Shown here piece by piece: positions 36,128 through 44,698 of a stretch of 64,000 bases of DNA. The position numbers were made by a program, and so were the translations under genes. Each line of letters begins with the position of its first letter. Position 1 is the first letter of the stretch. Source of the stretch: Thiodiazotropha sp037384425. Lineage in GTDB: Bacteria > Pseudomonadota > Gammaproteobacteria > Chromatiales > Chromatiaceae. A model generated the notes under the pieces. The model ran no database searches and was not told where the DNA came from. It saw nothing but the letters and a program-made list of their open reading frames with translations. The DNA is taken from assembly GCA_037384425.1 (NCBI GenBank), contig JARROA010000022.1, positions 1 through 64,000 on the forward strand, read 5' to 3'.

Positions 36128-37189
36128 ATGTATCATCAGCCTACAAGGATGTGGCGAGTCGCCCTCCTTACCCTTCTGCTGCTTCCTTTGGTCCTCCCAG
36201 CCGAGCCCCACCATGGTGAAGCGGGGCACTCCCGCTGGCAGATGGAGGAGCTGCTGGAATCGGGCCGCTATCCCTTCGCCATCGGACATCGCGGATATGG
36301 GGAGAACGACGGCAGCGATCCCGAACGGCCGCTTGAAAACAGCCTCGAAGCCGTCACCCGGGCCTTCGAAAAGGGGAGCCAGGCCGTGGAGGTCGATGTG
36401 GTGCTCACCGCGGACGGCCAGGTGGTGGCCCTGCACGACGACTATCTGGAAGACCTCACCTGCCTCAATCAGCTGAGTTTCGATGAACTGCGCGCTCGAG
36501 TGCCTTCAGCCACCAAACTGAGACAGATCCTGAACAGGGCACGCCGCTACACCCGGCAAAGCCACAGCGAACGACCGTCGGGTCTGGTCATGGTCGAGAT
36601 CAAGCCCCCCGCACCCCTGTGCGACGCGGACGACAATGACCAGATCCCCCTGGCGGACACCGTGGTCTCGGTGATCCGGCACAGCCAGATGAGTAGACAG
36701 GTACTGATCGAGTCCTTCTCTCCGGAAATCCTCGGCCGGGTGGCGGAGACGGCACCCGAATTGCCCCGCATGCTCGCCATCAGCGCCTATCAACTGTTGA
36801 CGCCCGCCGAGATCGAAGCCTACACCGGGATGACGGTCAACCTGCTCGACAAGCCCTCTGCCTATGGCCTGCAATGGGTGGAAGTGGGCGGTCTGTTCCG
36901 GGCGCCACTCTACGGCTCGGCCGGCGACTACCTCTTCACGCTCGCCGCCAGCGAATCCCGAGCCGCCTCCATCGACAAGCTGGTGGTGCAGCTGCTCGAG
37001 GCACAGGCACCCGGCATGAGCGCCCTGCTATTCACCCAGCTGCATCAGATCGGTCAACGGGTATTGGTCTATACCGTCAACGACGAAGCCGAATGGATGC
37101 TGCTGGCGAGTCTGGGTGTCGACGGGATCTTTACCGACGACATACCGATGGGGCTGTCACTTGAGGGGATCGGATCTGCCGCCCCCTGA
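36128..37189 (+). CDS. Glycerophosphodiester phosphodiesterase family protein
   Basis: 353 residues. N-terminal signal or anchor (about 10-25). GDPD signatures: IGHRGYGEN (catalytic His and Arg), AVEVDVVLTADGQVVALHDD, VEIKPP, and near the end VYTVNDE..., VDGIFTDDIP. It hydrolyses glycerophosphodiesters to glycerol-3-phosphate and an alcohol, probably in the periplasm. The EVDV, HDD and EIK catalytic residues are present. Unrelated in detail to the pseudogene at 4276. Confidence 0.88.
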   Translation: MYHQPTRMWRVALLTLLLLPLVLPAEPHHGEAGHSRWQMEELLESGRYPFAIGHRGYGENDGSDPERPLENSLEAVTRAFEKGSQAVEVDVVLTADGQVVALHDDYLEDLTCLNQLSFDELRARVPSATKLRQILNRARRYTRQSHSERPSGLVMVEIKPPAPLCDADDNDQIPLADTVVSVIRHSQMSRQVLIESFSPEILGRVAETAPELPRMLAISAYQLLTPAEIEAYTGMTVNLLDKPSAYGLQWVEVGGLFRAPLYGSAGDYLFTLAASESRAASIDKLVVQLLEAQAPGMSALLFTQLHQIGQRVLVYTVNDEAEWMLLASLGVDGIFTDDIPMGLSLEGIGSAAP

Positions 37190-37211
37190 GGCTGCGTAAC
37201 CCACAATCCCA

Positions 37212-37440
37212 AACGGTGCGGCAAGCCGCGCCCTACCGGTGATCTGAACGTAGGGTGCGGCTTGTCGCACCTGAAAACTTGGAATAGGACAGCACGAGAA
37301 AAAGCCGACCATCGCGAGATGGCCGACTTTTCTGCTTTGGGGTGCGAACAGAGGCCCGGGTTTACCGCTAGGGTGGGGCCCCAGCCCCACCAAAATGCCG
37401 ATCACCAGGTATCACGGTGGGGCAGAGCCCCACCCTACAC
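37212..37440. repeat. REP-like palindrome cluster between GDPD gene and argG
   Basis: Palindromes GGTGCGGC-AA-GCCGCGCC (about 37215), gtagggtgcggcttgtcgcacc (37250-37271), gggtggggccccagccccacc (37371-37391) and ggtggggcagagccccacc (37416-37434). They are of the same dispersed family as elsewhere, in a convergent gap. Confidence 0.8.
37299..37331. terminator. Bidirectional terminator between GDPD gene and argG
   Basis: AAAAA-GCCGACCATC-GCGA-GATGGCCGAC-TTTT: an imperfect stem (two mismatches) with T-runs on both strands, between convergent genes. Confidence 0.75.
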
Positions 37441-37467
37441 ACTGCCCTAGGATCGTCTGTCAGCGAC

Positions 37468-38694
37468 TTATCTGCGTGACTTCTTGCCCGCGGCCACCCG
37501 CAGGCGCAGGGCGTTGAGCTTGATGAAGCCCTCAGCGTCCTTCTGGTCATAGGCGCCGGCGTCGTCCTCGAAGGTGGCGATCGACTCGTCGAACAGGCTA
37601 TCGGTCTCCGACTTGCGGCCAACTACGTAGACATTGCCCTTGTAGAGCTTCAACCTTACCAGGCCGTTGACCACCTTCTGGGTCTCGTCGATGGCGGCCT
37701 GCAGCATCAGGCGCTCAGGGGCGAACCAGTAGCCGTTGTAGATCAGCTTGGCGTAACGCGGCATCAGTTCGTCCTTCATGTGGGCCGCCTCCCGGTCGAG
37801 GGTCAGCGACTCCATGGCGCGATGAGCCTTGAGCAGGATGGTGCCGCCGGGGGTCTCGTAGCAGCCGCGGGACTTCATGCCCACATAGCGGTTCTCCACG
37901 ATGTCGGCGCGGCCGATGCCGTTGGCGCCGCCCAGCTGGTTGAGCTTCAGCAGCAGTTGCGCGGGAGAGAGTTTTTCGCCGTCGATGGAGACGGGATCGC
38001 CCTGTTCGAAACCGATCTCGATATAGCTGGGCTGGTCCGGCGCCTGTTCGGGGGAGACCGACCAGCGCCACATGTCGTTACTCGGTTCGTTCCAGGGATC
38101 CTCCAGGTCGTAACCCTCATAAGAGATGTGCAGCAGATTGGCGTCCATCGAATAGGGTGACTTCTTGCCCTCGCGCTTCATCTCGATGGAGATGCCATGG
38201 GCCTCGGCATAGGCCAGCAGTTTCTCGCGGGAGTTGAGATCCCACTCGCGCCAGGGCGCGATCACCTTGATGTCGGGGCGCAGGGCGTAGGCACCCAGTT
38301 CGAAGCGCACCTGGTCGTTACCCTTGCCGGTGGCACCGTGGGCGATGGCGTCGGCGCCGGTCTCGTTGGCGATCTCGATCAACCGCTTGGCGATCAGCGG
38401 GCGGGCAATGGAGGTGCCGAGCAGGTACTCGCCCTCGTAGATGGCGTTGGCGCGGAACATGGGAAAGACATAATCGCGCACGAACTCCTCGGTCAGATCC
38501 TCGATATAGATCTCCTTGATACCGGCGGCTTCCGCCTTGCCGCGTACCGGCTCGACCTCTTCGCCCTGACCGATATCGGCGGTGAAGGTGACCACCTCGC
38601 ATTGATACTCGTCCTGCAGCCACTTGACGATAATCGAGGTATCCAGGCCGCCCGAATAGGCCAGCACGACCTTGTTTATGCCTGCTTTCGACAT
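37468..38694 (-). CDS. argG: Argininosuccinate synthase ArgG
   Basis: 408 residues. ATP-pyrophosphatase loop VVLAYSGGLDTS at the N-terminus; the family segments GATGKGNDQVRFEL, IAPWREWDL, SMDANLLHISYEG, and ENRYVGMKSRGCYETPGG. It makes argininosuccinate from citrulline, aspartate and ATP, completing the arginine route begun by argD and argF. All motifs are complete. Confidence 0.96.
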   Translation of the reverse strand: MSKAGINKVVLAYSGGLDTSIIVKWLQDEYQCEVVTFTADIGQGEEVEPVRGKAEAAGIKEIYIEDLTEEFVRDYVFPMFRANAIYEGEYLLGTSIARPLIAKRLIEIANETGADAIAHGATGKGNDQVRFELGAYALRPDIKVIAPWREWDLNSREKLLAYAEAHGISIEMKREGKKSPYSMDANLLHISYEGYDLEDPWNEPSNDMWRWSVSPEQAPDQPSYIEIGFEQGDPVSIDGEKLSPAQLLLKLNQLGGANGIGRADIVENRYVGMKSRGCYETPGGTILLKAHRAMESLTLDREAAHMKDELMPRYAKLIYNGYWFAPERLMLQAAIDETQKVVNGLVRLKLYKGNVYVVGRKSETDSLFDESIATFEDDAGAYDQKDAEGFIKLNALRLRVAAGKKSRR

Positions 38695-38948
38695 CTACTC
38701 TCTCCCGGTGATTGGGGCTTGAAAAGTCGGGCATTATAGACCATCCCCGCCGGCGCTTGTTAACCCTATTCGGCGCATGTTCCTCTCGATCGGCGCCGCC
38801 GCCCTGTGACGGCCATTCGATTTTCATCCCGGCCCTGAACCCGCGCCCCGGGTTTTGCGAACGGCTGCAATGTCCCACCCGGCTGTCTTCATTATTGTTT
38901 GGTAACAGACCCCGCCCCGGGGACCCGGAACCCGACACTGAAGAAATC

Positions 38949-40148
38949 ATGCCGATCCGTCAGCACCACATCGCCCTCGCCCCGACACTGCTGCTCTGTC
39001 TCGCCGTCGGCGGCTGCGGCGGCTCCAACTCCACCACCTCGAGTACCAACGACACGCAACCCCCGCCAACCGGCAATGACAATCGACCGCCGACAGCACA
39101 GATCAGCGGCTCCCATGTCACGCTCTCGGGTGAGACCGTCACCTTGGACGGCAGTGCATCGAGCGATCCCGATGGTGACAGTCTGGTCTTTCACTGGAGC
39201 CAAACCGCAGGGCCCGCTCTCGGCCTTGGCGGCACCTCGAACAGCAGCCTCAGCTTTGTCGCGCCAACGGTCTCACAGCCCACACAGTACAGTATCCGGC
39301 TCCTGGTGGACGATGGCGAGCTGAGCGACAGTAGCGATTTCAATCTACAGGTATCACCCCTGAGTGACGATGTTTCACCGTCGGTCACGCTCAGATCTCC
39401 CGCACCCGACGAGACGGGCGTGGCGGTCACGACCCGGATCACCGTCAGCTTTGACGAGGCCCTGCTCTCCACCAGCATCGATGCATCGAGCCTAACGCTC
39501 GGCCTGGGCAGTGAGGTCATCCCGGGCTCGGTTAGCTACGACGACAGCCTTCACAGCATCAGCTTCACACCCAGCGCGCCACTGATGGAGGCGAGCAGCT
39601 ACCTCGTCACGCTCGGGGACGACACGACCGACCTGGCGGGCAATCCTGTCACGGCGGAGAGCTGGGGTTTCACCACCACGGCGGATTACAACCTTGGAGC
39701 CACTACCCAGCAGACCATCGACCGCTGCATGGATGACAACGACAAGGAGATGCTGACCCTGGTCAACAACACCCGTGCCGCGGCGCGTGACTGTGGCGGC
39801 ACGCACTTCGCCGCTGCAGCGGCTCTGGCCTGGCATTGTCAGCTGGAGAATGCCGCGCAGGTTCACTCCGATGCCATGGCGAGTAACGACTTCTTCGACC
39901 ATACGGGGCTTGACGGCTCAAGTCCCGGCGAGCGGATCACGGCGGCGGGATACGCCTGGTACACCTACGGCGAGAACATTGCCGCCGGCTACGAGGACGC
40001 ACAGGCGGCGATGGATGCCTGGATCGCGAGTCCGGGCCATTGCGCCAACCTGATGAATCCCAATTTCATGGAGATGGGGGCGGCGATGGGCAGCGACCCC
40101 GAATCCACCTATGGCATCTACTGGACCCAGGATTTCGCCGCGCGATAG
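38949..40148 (+). CDS. Lipoprotein with PKD/Ig-like domains and C-terminal CAP (SCP) domain
   Basis: 399 residues from ATG 38949. The signal peptide ends in a lipobox LAVGGC-GG. A linker and an Ig/PKD-like domain (RPPTAQISGSHVTLSGETVTLDGSASSD) are followed by an Ig-like Big_5 domain (about 150-240, DETGVAVTTRITVSFDEAL). Residues about 255-399 form a CAP/SCP domain with FFDHTGLDGSSPGERITAAGY, GENIAAGY, and a HCANLMNPNFMEMGAA end. CAP domains are often surface or secreted, with lipid or protease-inhibitor roles. Confidence 0.85.
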   Translation: MPIRQHHIALAPTLLLCLAVGGCGGSNSTTSSTNDTQPPPTGNDNRPPTAQISGSHVTLSGETVTLDGSASSDPDGDSLVFHWSQTAGPALGLGGTSNSSLSFVAPTVSQPTQYSIRLLVDDGELSDSSDFNLQVSPLSDDVSPSVTLRSPAPDETGVAVTTRITVSFDEALLSTSIDASSLTLGLGSEVIPGSVSYDDSLHSISFTPSAPLMEASSYLVTLGDDTTDLAGNPVTAESWGFTTTADYNLGATTQQTIDRCMDDNDKEMLTLVNNTRAAARDCGGTHFAAAAALAWHCQLENAAQVHSDAMASNDFFDHTGLDGSSPGERITAAGYAWYTYGENIAAGYEDAQAAMDAWIASPGHCANLMNPNFMEMGAAMGSDPESTYGIYWTQDFAAR

Positions 40149-40493
40149 AGTTTGATATTAACACCCCTATCATCGCGCAACCCAGTGCGCAGACAAGGAG
40201 TAGCCTGGATGAAGTGAAACGGAATCCAGGGGGAAACCCGGCCATCCCGGATTCCGCTTCGCTTCATCCGGGCTACTGGATTAAGCAGCTATTGGTGGAG
40301 CAGGGCTCCACCCTAGCGTTTAATTTCAGGGTGTAGGGTGGGACCCTTCCCCACCAAAACTGTCGATTAGATCAAGTGGATGGGCATCTTGGCACTAAAG
40401 CAAGTGCCGTTCGGATCTGTTACCTTTTTATGCCGATGCCACGAAATTTGCGCATTGCCGAAGCATGAAACACGATACCGGCCGTCCAAGGCA
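40149..40493. repeat. Intergenic inverted repeat and REP-like palindromes
   Basis: A large inverted repeat at 40200-40276: left arm gtagcctggatgaagtgaaa and so on, right arm the complement ending catccgggctac, each about 32 nt. REP-like halves follow at 40293-40360 (ggtggagcagggctccacc, tagggtgggaccc...cccacc). No gene. Confidence 0.75.
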
Positions 40494-41198
40494 TCAAGGC
40501 AGCAGAATGGAGAAGCGTCCCCCCGACAGGGCGCCGCCATTATCCAACACCACCCTTCCGTGCAGAGCATCGTGCTGATGCAGATCCAGAACCTGCTGGG
40601 TGAAATAGAGACCTAGCCCGGTATTGTTATTGAGAAAACCCGATTCCGGTCGCAGGAACTCCGCCTGCTGCTCGAGCATAAAGGCGGGGAAACCGCTACC
40701 ATTGTCCTCAACCGCGATCTTCAATCCCTCTACCGAAGCCTCAGCCGTGATCAACAGTCTGTCCCTGGTATAGCGCAAGGCATTGCTGATGGCATTGCCC
40801 ATGACCCCGGTCATCAGATTGCGGTCGAAGTACCAGTAGAGGTCCGGCTCGCAGGCGATCTCGTAGCCGATGCCTTTTTGCCCCATCAACACGGCCTGTT
40901 CGAGCATCATCTCATCGAGAAAATCACGCACCGAATGGGCATCCACATTGAGCAGGTAGTCACCCGCCCCGAGTTTGAACAGGGTCAGCATCTTGACCAG
41001 GTTGTTATTGATGCGCCGTACTTCGTACTCCATATCGGCACAGTGACTTCGCATCACGCACGAGCCCACGTCACAACGCTCGTTGATGTTGTTGATGTCC
41101 TTCAGCAGTACGCCAAGAGAGTTTTTGATGTCGTGCGAAGCCATAGCAAAGGCCGTGGCCATATCGAGTTTCTCATTCACGGCTTGGGTCTCAGGCAA
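40494..41198 (-). CDS. Cytoplasmic sensor-less histidine kinase
   Basis: 234 residues. HisKA-type phospho-acceptor region with FAMASHDIKNSLG (His in SHDIKN), and a HATPase with N-box GNAISNALRYTRD, D-box VEDNGSGFP and G-box GLGLYFTQQ. It lacks a membrane or sensor domain and has a Cys-rich stretch (CDVGSCVMRSHC) between the helices. It sits 13 bp behind, on the same strand as, a response regulator-TPR gene, which is its likely partner. Confidence 0.85.
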   Translation of the reverse strand: MPETQAVNEKLDMATAFAMASHDIKNSLGVLLKDINNINERCDVGSCVMRSHCADMEYEVRRINNNLVKMLTLFKLGAGDYLLNVDAHSVRDFLDEMMLEQAVLMGQKGIGYEIACEPDLYWYFDRNLMTGVMGNAISNALRYTRDRLLITAEASVEGLKIAVEDNGSGFPAFMLEQQAEFLRPESGFLNNNTGLGLYFTQQVLDLHQHDALHGRVVLDNGGALSGGRFSILLP

Positions 41199-41211
41199 GA
41201 TAGGTCTCCCA

Positions 41212-42825
41212 TTAAGGTTGCACTAGCAGTTGGGTCAGTTGTTCGAGATAGCAATTGGCATCGCGATCAAGCTGGTCACGCTCCAGCAGATTCGCCAACG
41301 AGTGACGACAACGAAAGTGATAGCTCTGCTCGACACCGTGTTCCCGCATGAAATCGATCATGGTGGCCACGGAGAACAACACCAGGGTTCGGTTGCCCGG
41401 ATAGAGATCGATGGTGTCATTCAGCAGTTTGACCGCCTTCTCGAGACCACCCTGACTCAAGAGTTCGTTACAACGGCAATGAATCTCTTCCAGTTCGCCT
41501 TTGACGCTGCGAATAAGCTGCTCCGCGTTCAGCTGACGATCATGCGCTTGCATCAACTGTCGCACCCGCTCGATCCACTCTCCGTCATCATGGTGATTAC
41601 AGAGCACGATCCGCAGGATGGATTCCGCCATCTCGACACGCGACAGTTGATAGCATTCGCTCGCGGTATTCAGCAGATGGTCTTCGAGCAGTTCGTGCTT
41701 GTGCGCTTCCAACATACGCTCCACCTCCCGCAGGGTACTGTCGATGTCACTATTCCCATCCAGCTGCCGCTTGAACAGAGCCTGACTGCAAAGCAGCTGT
41801 ATCATGTCGCCCGGTTGATGGCTGAAACGCTTGCGCCCATCCGCCAACAGCCTCAACATCCTTGCCGTCTGTCCGCTGTCACGATAGAGAGTGGCCAGTT
41901 GGCGGTACTCATCGGCACTCGCATGACAGGAGTGCTTGCCCCAACGTACCGCCGCCTGGTAGGCGTGCTCCGCAACCGCCAGGTCATCATTGCGCAAGGC
42001 GAGTCGACCGAGGGCGCATTGACGCACCACCGATTTGGGCGAGAGATGAGTCACCTGCATCAACAGCGATTGCGCACGTGCGAAATCACCCTCCGCTTCG
42101 AGCACCTTGACCAACCAGTCATAGACTTCCACGTAGTGGTGGTTCTGCTCGATCAATGCCTCGAAGATCCGCCTCGCTTCCGCCAGCTCACCACGCAGCA
42201 ATGCGATCTTGCCCAAGCCGAACTGCGCCCATGGAAAGTTGCGGATGCGCAGCAATGTTTCATAGACCCGCTGCGCTTGCTCGTAGCGACTCAAATCGAT
42301 ACAGAGTTCACCCTGCAGCTTGGCCAGATAGAGGCTGCGTTTGAGATCACTGCCCCGCTGTTCGACACAGAGCTCGATGGCACGCAACTTGTCTCCCTGC
42401 GCCAGCGCCTCGTCAATCACCGTCAACTGACGTTTACGTTTGAGCGTACCGGCCAGGCGATGCAGCAGCACTTCGCGATTGACCGGTTTGATCATGTACT
42501 CGTCGGGCTGATACTCGAGGGCACCGAGCACCATCGGCATATTGCTCACCGCCGTGATCATGAAGAAGGTGGAGGCATGCCCGAGGAAACCCAGATGCCG
42601 CGCCTCCTCCAACACCTGCTGCCCATCCCTGCCCTCACCCAGATTGTAGTCACAGATCACCACATCGAACTTCTCGCTGGCGAGACTTCTGATCGCCGCC
42701 TCCCCATTGCCCTGGGTCACGATATCGCGGGCACCGACGCTGCTGAGCATGCCTTTGAACGAGACGCGCATCTGATCGAAGTCGTCGATGATGAGATATC
42801 GGTAGGAATGGAAGTCATCATCCAT
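41212..42825 (-). CDS. Response regulator with C-terminal TPR-like repeats
   Basis: 537 residues. Receiver domain (1-135): DD in LIIDDF, phospho-acceptor in VVICDYNLGEGRDGQ, Thr in FFMITAVS, and Lys in YMIKPV. The remaining 400 residues are helical repeats of TPR style (ARRIFEALIEQNHHYVEVYDWLVKVLEAEGDFARAQSLL, spread over the repeats). No DNA-binding or enzymatic domain. Output is probably by protein binding. Its upstream position, 13 bp before the kinase gene, marks a two-component pair. Confidence 0.86.
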   Translation of the reverse strand: MDDDFHSYRYLIIDDFDQMRVSFKGMLSSVGARDIVTQGNGEAAIRSLASEKFDVVICDYNLGEGRDGQQVLEEARHLGFLGHASTFFMITAVSNMPMVLGALEYQPDEYMIKPVNREVLLHRLAGTLKRKRQLTVIDEALAQGDKLRAIELCVEQRGSDLKRSLYLAKLQGELCIDLSRYEQAQRVYETLLRIRNFPWAQFGLGKIALLRGELAEARRIFEALIEQNHHYVEVYDWLVKVLEAEGDFARAQSLLMQVTHLSPKSVVRQCALGRLALRNDDLAVAEHAYQAAVRWGKHSCHASADEYRQLATLYRDSGQTARMLRLLADGRKRFSHQPGDMIQLLCSQALFKRQLDGNSDIDSTLREVERMLEAHKHELLEDHLLNTASECYQLSRVEMAESILRIVLCNHHDDGEWIERVRQLMQAHDRQLNAEQLIRSVKGELEEIHCRCNELLSQGGLEKAVKLLNDTIDLYPGNRTLVLFSVATMIDFMREHGVEQSYHFRCRHSLANLLERDQLDRDANCYLEQLTQLLVQP

Positions 42826-42956
42826 GATTACAGAAGTCCCTCTATGCTGCTTTCTACCGGCCGTGCCGGTCAGTAAACCTGTTCACAACATCGTGCGGTT
42901 TTACATTTTTTTCGGCAGCCTCCCCTATTTTGGTCCGATTCGTCGACTGGCGCCGA

Positions 42957-43973
42957 TCAGTTCTTTGACTTGTCGACGATCTTCTTGATCCAGGGCATCA
43001 TGCCTCGCAGACGCTCGCCCACCTGTTCGATGGGGTGGGCCGCATTGAGACGGCGATAGGCGGTCATGGACGGATAACCGAGTGCGCCTTCGGAGACGAA
43101 CTGCTTGGCGTATTCACCGCTCTGGATGTTGTGCAGCGCCTCGCGCATCGCCTTGCGACTCTCTTCGTTGATGACCCGGGGGCCGGTCACATACTCACCG
43201 TACTCCGCGTTGTTGGAGATGGAGTAGTTCATGTTGGCGATGCCGCCCTCGTACATCAGATCGACAATCAGCTTCAGTTCGTGCAGACACTCGAAGTAGG
43301 CCATCTCGGGGGCGTAGCCGGCTTCGGTCAGGGTCTCGAAACCGGCCTTGACCAGTTCCACCGCGCCGCCGCAAAGAACGGCCTGCTCGCCGAACAGATC
43401 GGTCTCGGTCTCGTCCTTGAAACTGGTCTCGATGATGCCGGTGCGACCGCCGCCGATGGCGGAGGCGTAGGAGAGCGCGGTATCCATGGCGGTGCCGGTG
43501 GCATCCTGGTACACCGCCACCAGATCGGGAATGCCGCCGCCCTTGACGAACTCGCTGCGCACCGTGTGGCCCGGGGCCTTGGGTGCGATCATGACGACGT
43601 CGAGATCCTCGCGCGGAACGACCTGATTGTAGTGGATGGCGAAGCCGTGGGCGAAAGCCAGGGTAGCCTCCTGCTTGATGTTGGGTGCAATCTGCTCGCG
43701 ATAGAGCTTGGCCTGGAACTCGTCGGGAGCCAGAATCATGACCACGTCGGCGGCCTGCACCGCCTCTTCGATCGACTTCACTGTCAGGCCCGCATTCTGG
43801 GCCTTGATTGCCGAGGGCGAACCTTCACGCAAACCGACAATCACGTTCACCCCGGAATCCTGAAGGTTGTTGGCGTGGGCATGGCCCTGGGAGCCGTAAC
43901 CGATGATGGAGACCGTCTTGCCCTTGATGATGTTCAGGTCGCAGTCTTTGTCGTAGTAAACGTTGATAGCCAT
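42957..43973 (-). CDS. ilvC: Ketol-acid reductoisomerase IlvC
   Basis: 338 residues, class I length. NADP loop IIGYGSQGHAHANNL; metal-site segments DVVMIAPKAPGHTVR, and ETDLFGEQAVLCGG. It isomerises and reduces acetolactate and acetohydroxybutyrate in valine and isoleucine synthesis. Same strand as and downstream of ilvBN, in the order ilvB, ilvN, ilvC. Confidence 0.96.
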   Translation of the reverse strand: MAINVYYDKDCDLNIIKGKTVSIIGYGSQGHAHANNLQDSGVNVIVGLREGSPSAIKAQNAGLTVKSIEEAVQAADVVMILAPDEFQAKLYREQIAPNIKQEATLAFAHGFAIHYNQVVPREDLDVVMIAPKAPGHTVRSEFVKGGGIPDLVAVYQDATGTAMDTALSYASAIGGGRTGIIETSFKDETETDLFGEQAVLCGGAVELVKAGFETLTEAGYAPEMAYFECLHELKLIVDLMYEGGIANMNYSISNNAEYGEYVTGPRVINEESRKAMREALHNIQSGEYAKQFVSEGALGYPSMTAYRRLNAAHPIEQVGERLRGMMPWIKKIVDKSKN

Positions 43974-44072
43974 GTTGTTTCCTTCGGAAATTTATATGTA
44001 ATGAATTTACGGGAATACTATCAGCCCGTATGCCGCATCGTGAGCAGGAAAATATAATGCAATGCACGCAAT

Positions 44073-44128
44073 GAAGCGCAAAGCCTGCAAAGAATACTCA
44101 ATAAAAAACTTCGCGGGCTTGGCGCTTC
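44073..44128. repeat. Inverted repeat between ilvN and ilvC
   Basis: Arms gaagcgcaaagcctgcaaag (44073-44092) and cttcgcgggcttggcgcttc (44109-44128) are imperfect complements of 20 nt. Read on the minus strand a run of T lies inside the loop. It may act as an mRNA stability or processing hairpin in the ilv transcript. Confidence 0.6.
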
Positions 44129-44206
44129 TCCGCGATCTTTGTGTCATATCGTTCAATTCTTCACTGCTGGTTTGAAATCGAACGAGCAGTTTTCTCTATC
44201 CAGTGA

Positions 44207-44698
44207 TCAGAGCCCCAGCCCTTTGGGCCCGCGGCCGATGCCGGAGGGACCGGTACGTACCACCTCGATGATCAGTTCTTCGTTGACCGCCTCGACAAAG
44301 GCGTTCAACTTGCTCGCCGCGCCGGTCAGCTCCACCGTGTAGCTGGTGTCGGTGACATCAATGATCTTGCCGCGAAAGATATCCACCAGCCGTTTAATCT
44401 CCTCGCGCATGGTGCGTTCGGCCCGTAGCTTGATCAGCATCATCTCGCGTTCGATGTGTCCACCCTCGGTGAGATCGACCAGCTTGACCACGTCGATCAG
44501 CTTGTTCAGCTGCTTGGTGATCTGCTCGATGATCTCATCGCTGCCACGGGTCACCAGGGTCATGCGCGAGAGGGTGGGATCCTCGGTCGGCGCCACCGTC
44601 AGTGATTCGATATTGTAGCCGCGCGCCGAGAAGAGGTTGGCCACCCGGGCCAGGGCACCGGACTCGTTCTCCATCAGAATAGAAATGATATGTCGCAT
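44207..44698 (-). CDS. ilvN: Acetolactate synthase small subunit IlvN
   Basis: 163 residues. N-terminal ACT domain MRHIISILMENESGALARV, then NIESLTVAPTEDPTLSRMT, and the C-terminal ALS small-subunit domain. It regulates the large subunit and gives valine feedback control. Its ATG overlaps the ilvB stop (TGATG). The longer frame to 45061 is antisense-like shadow in front. Confidence 0.95.
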   Translation of the reverse strand: MRHIISILMENESGALARVANLFSARGYNIESLTVAPTEDPTLSRMTLVTRGSDEIIEQITKQLNKLIDVVKLVDLTEGGHIEREMMLIKLRAERTMREEIKRLVDIFRGKIIDVTDTSYTVELTGAASKLNAFVEAVNEELIIEVVRTGPSGIGRGPKGLGL

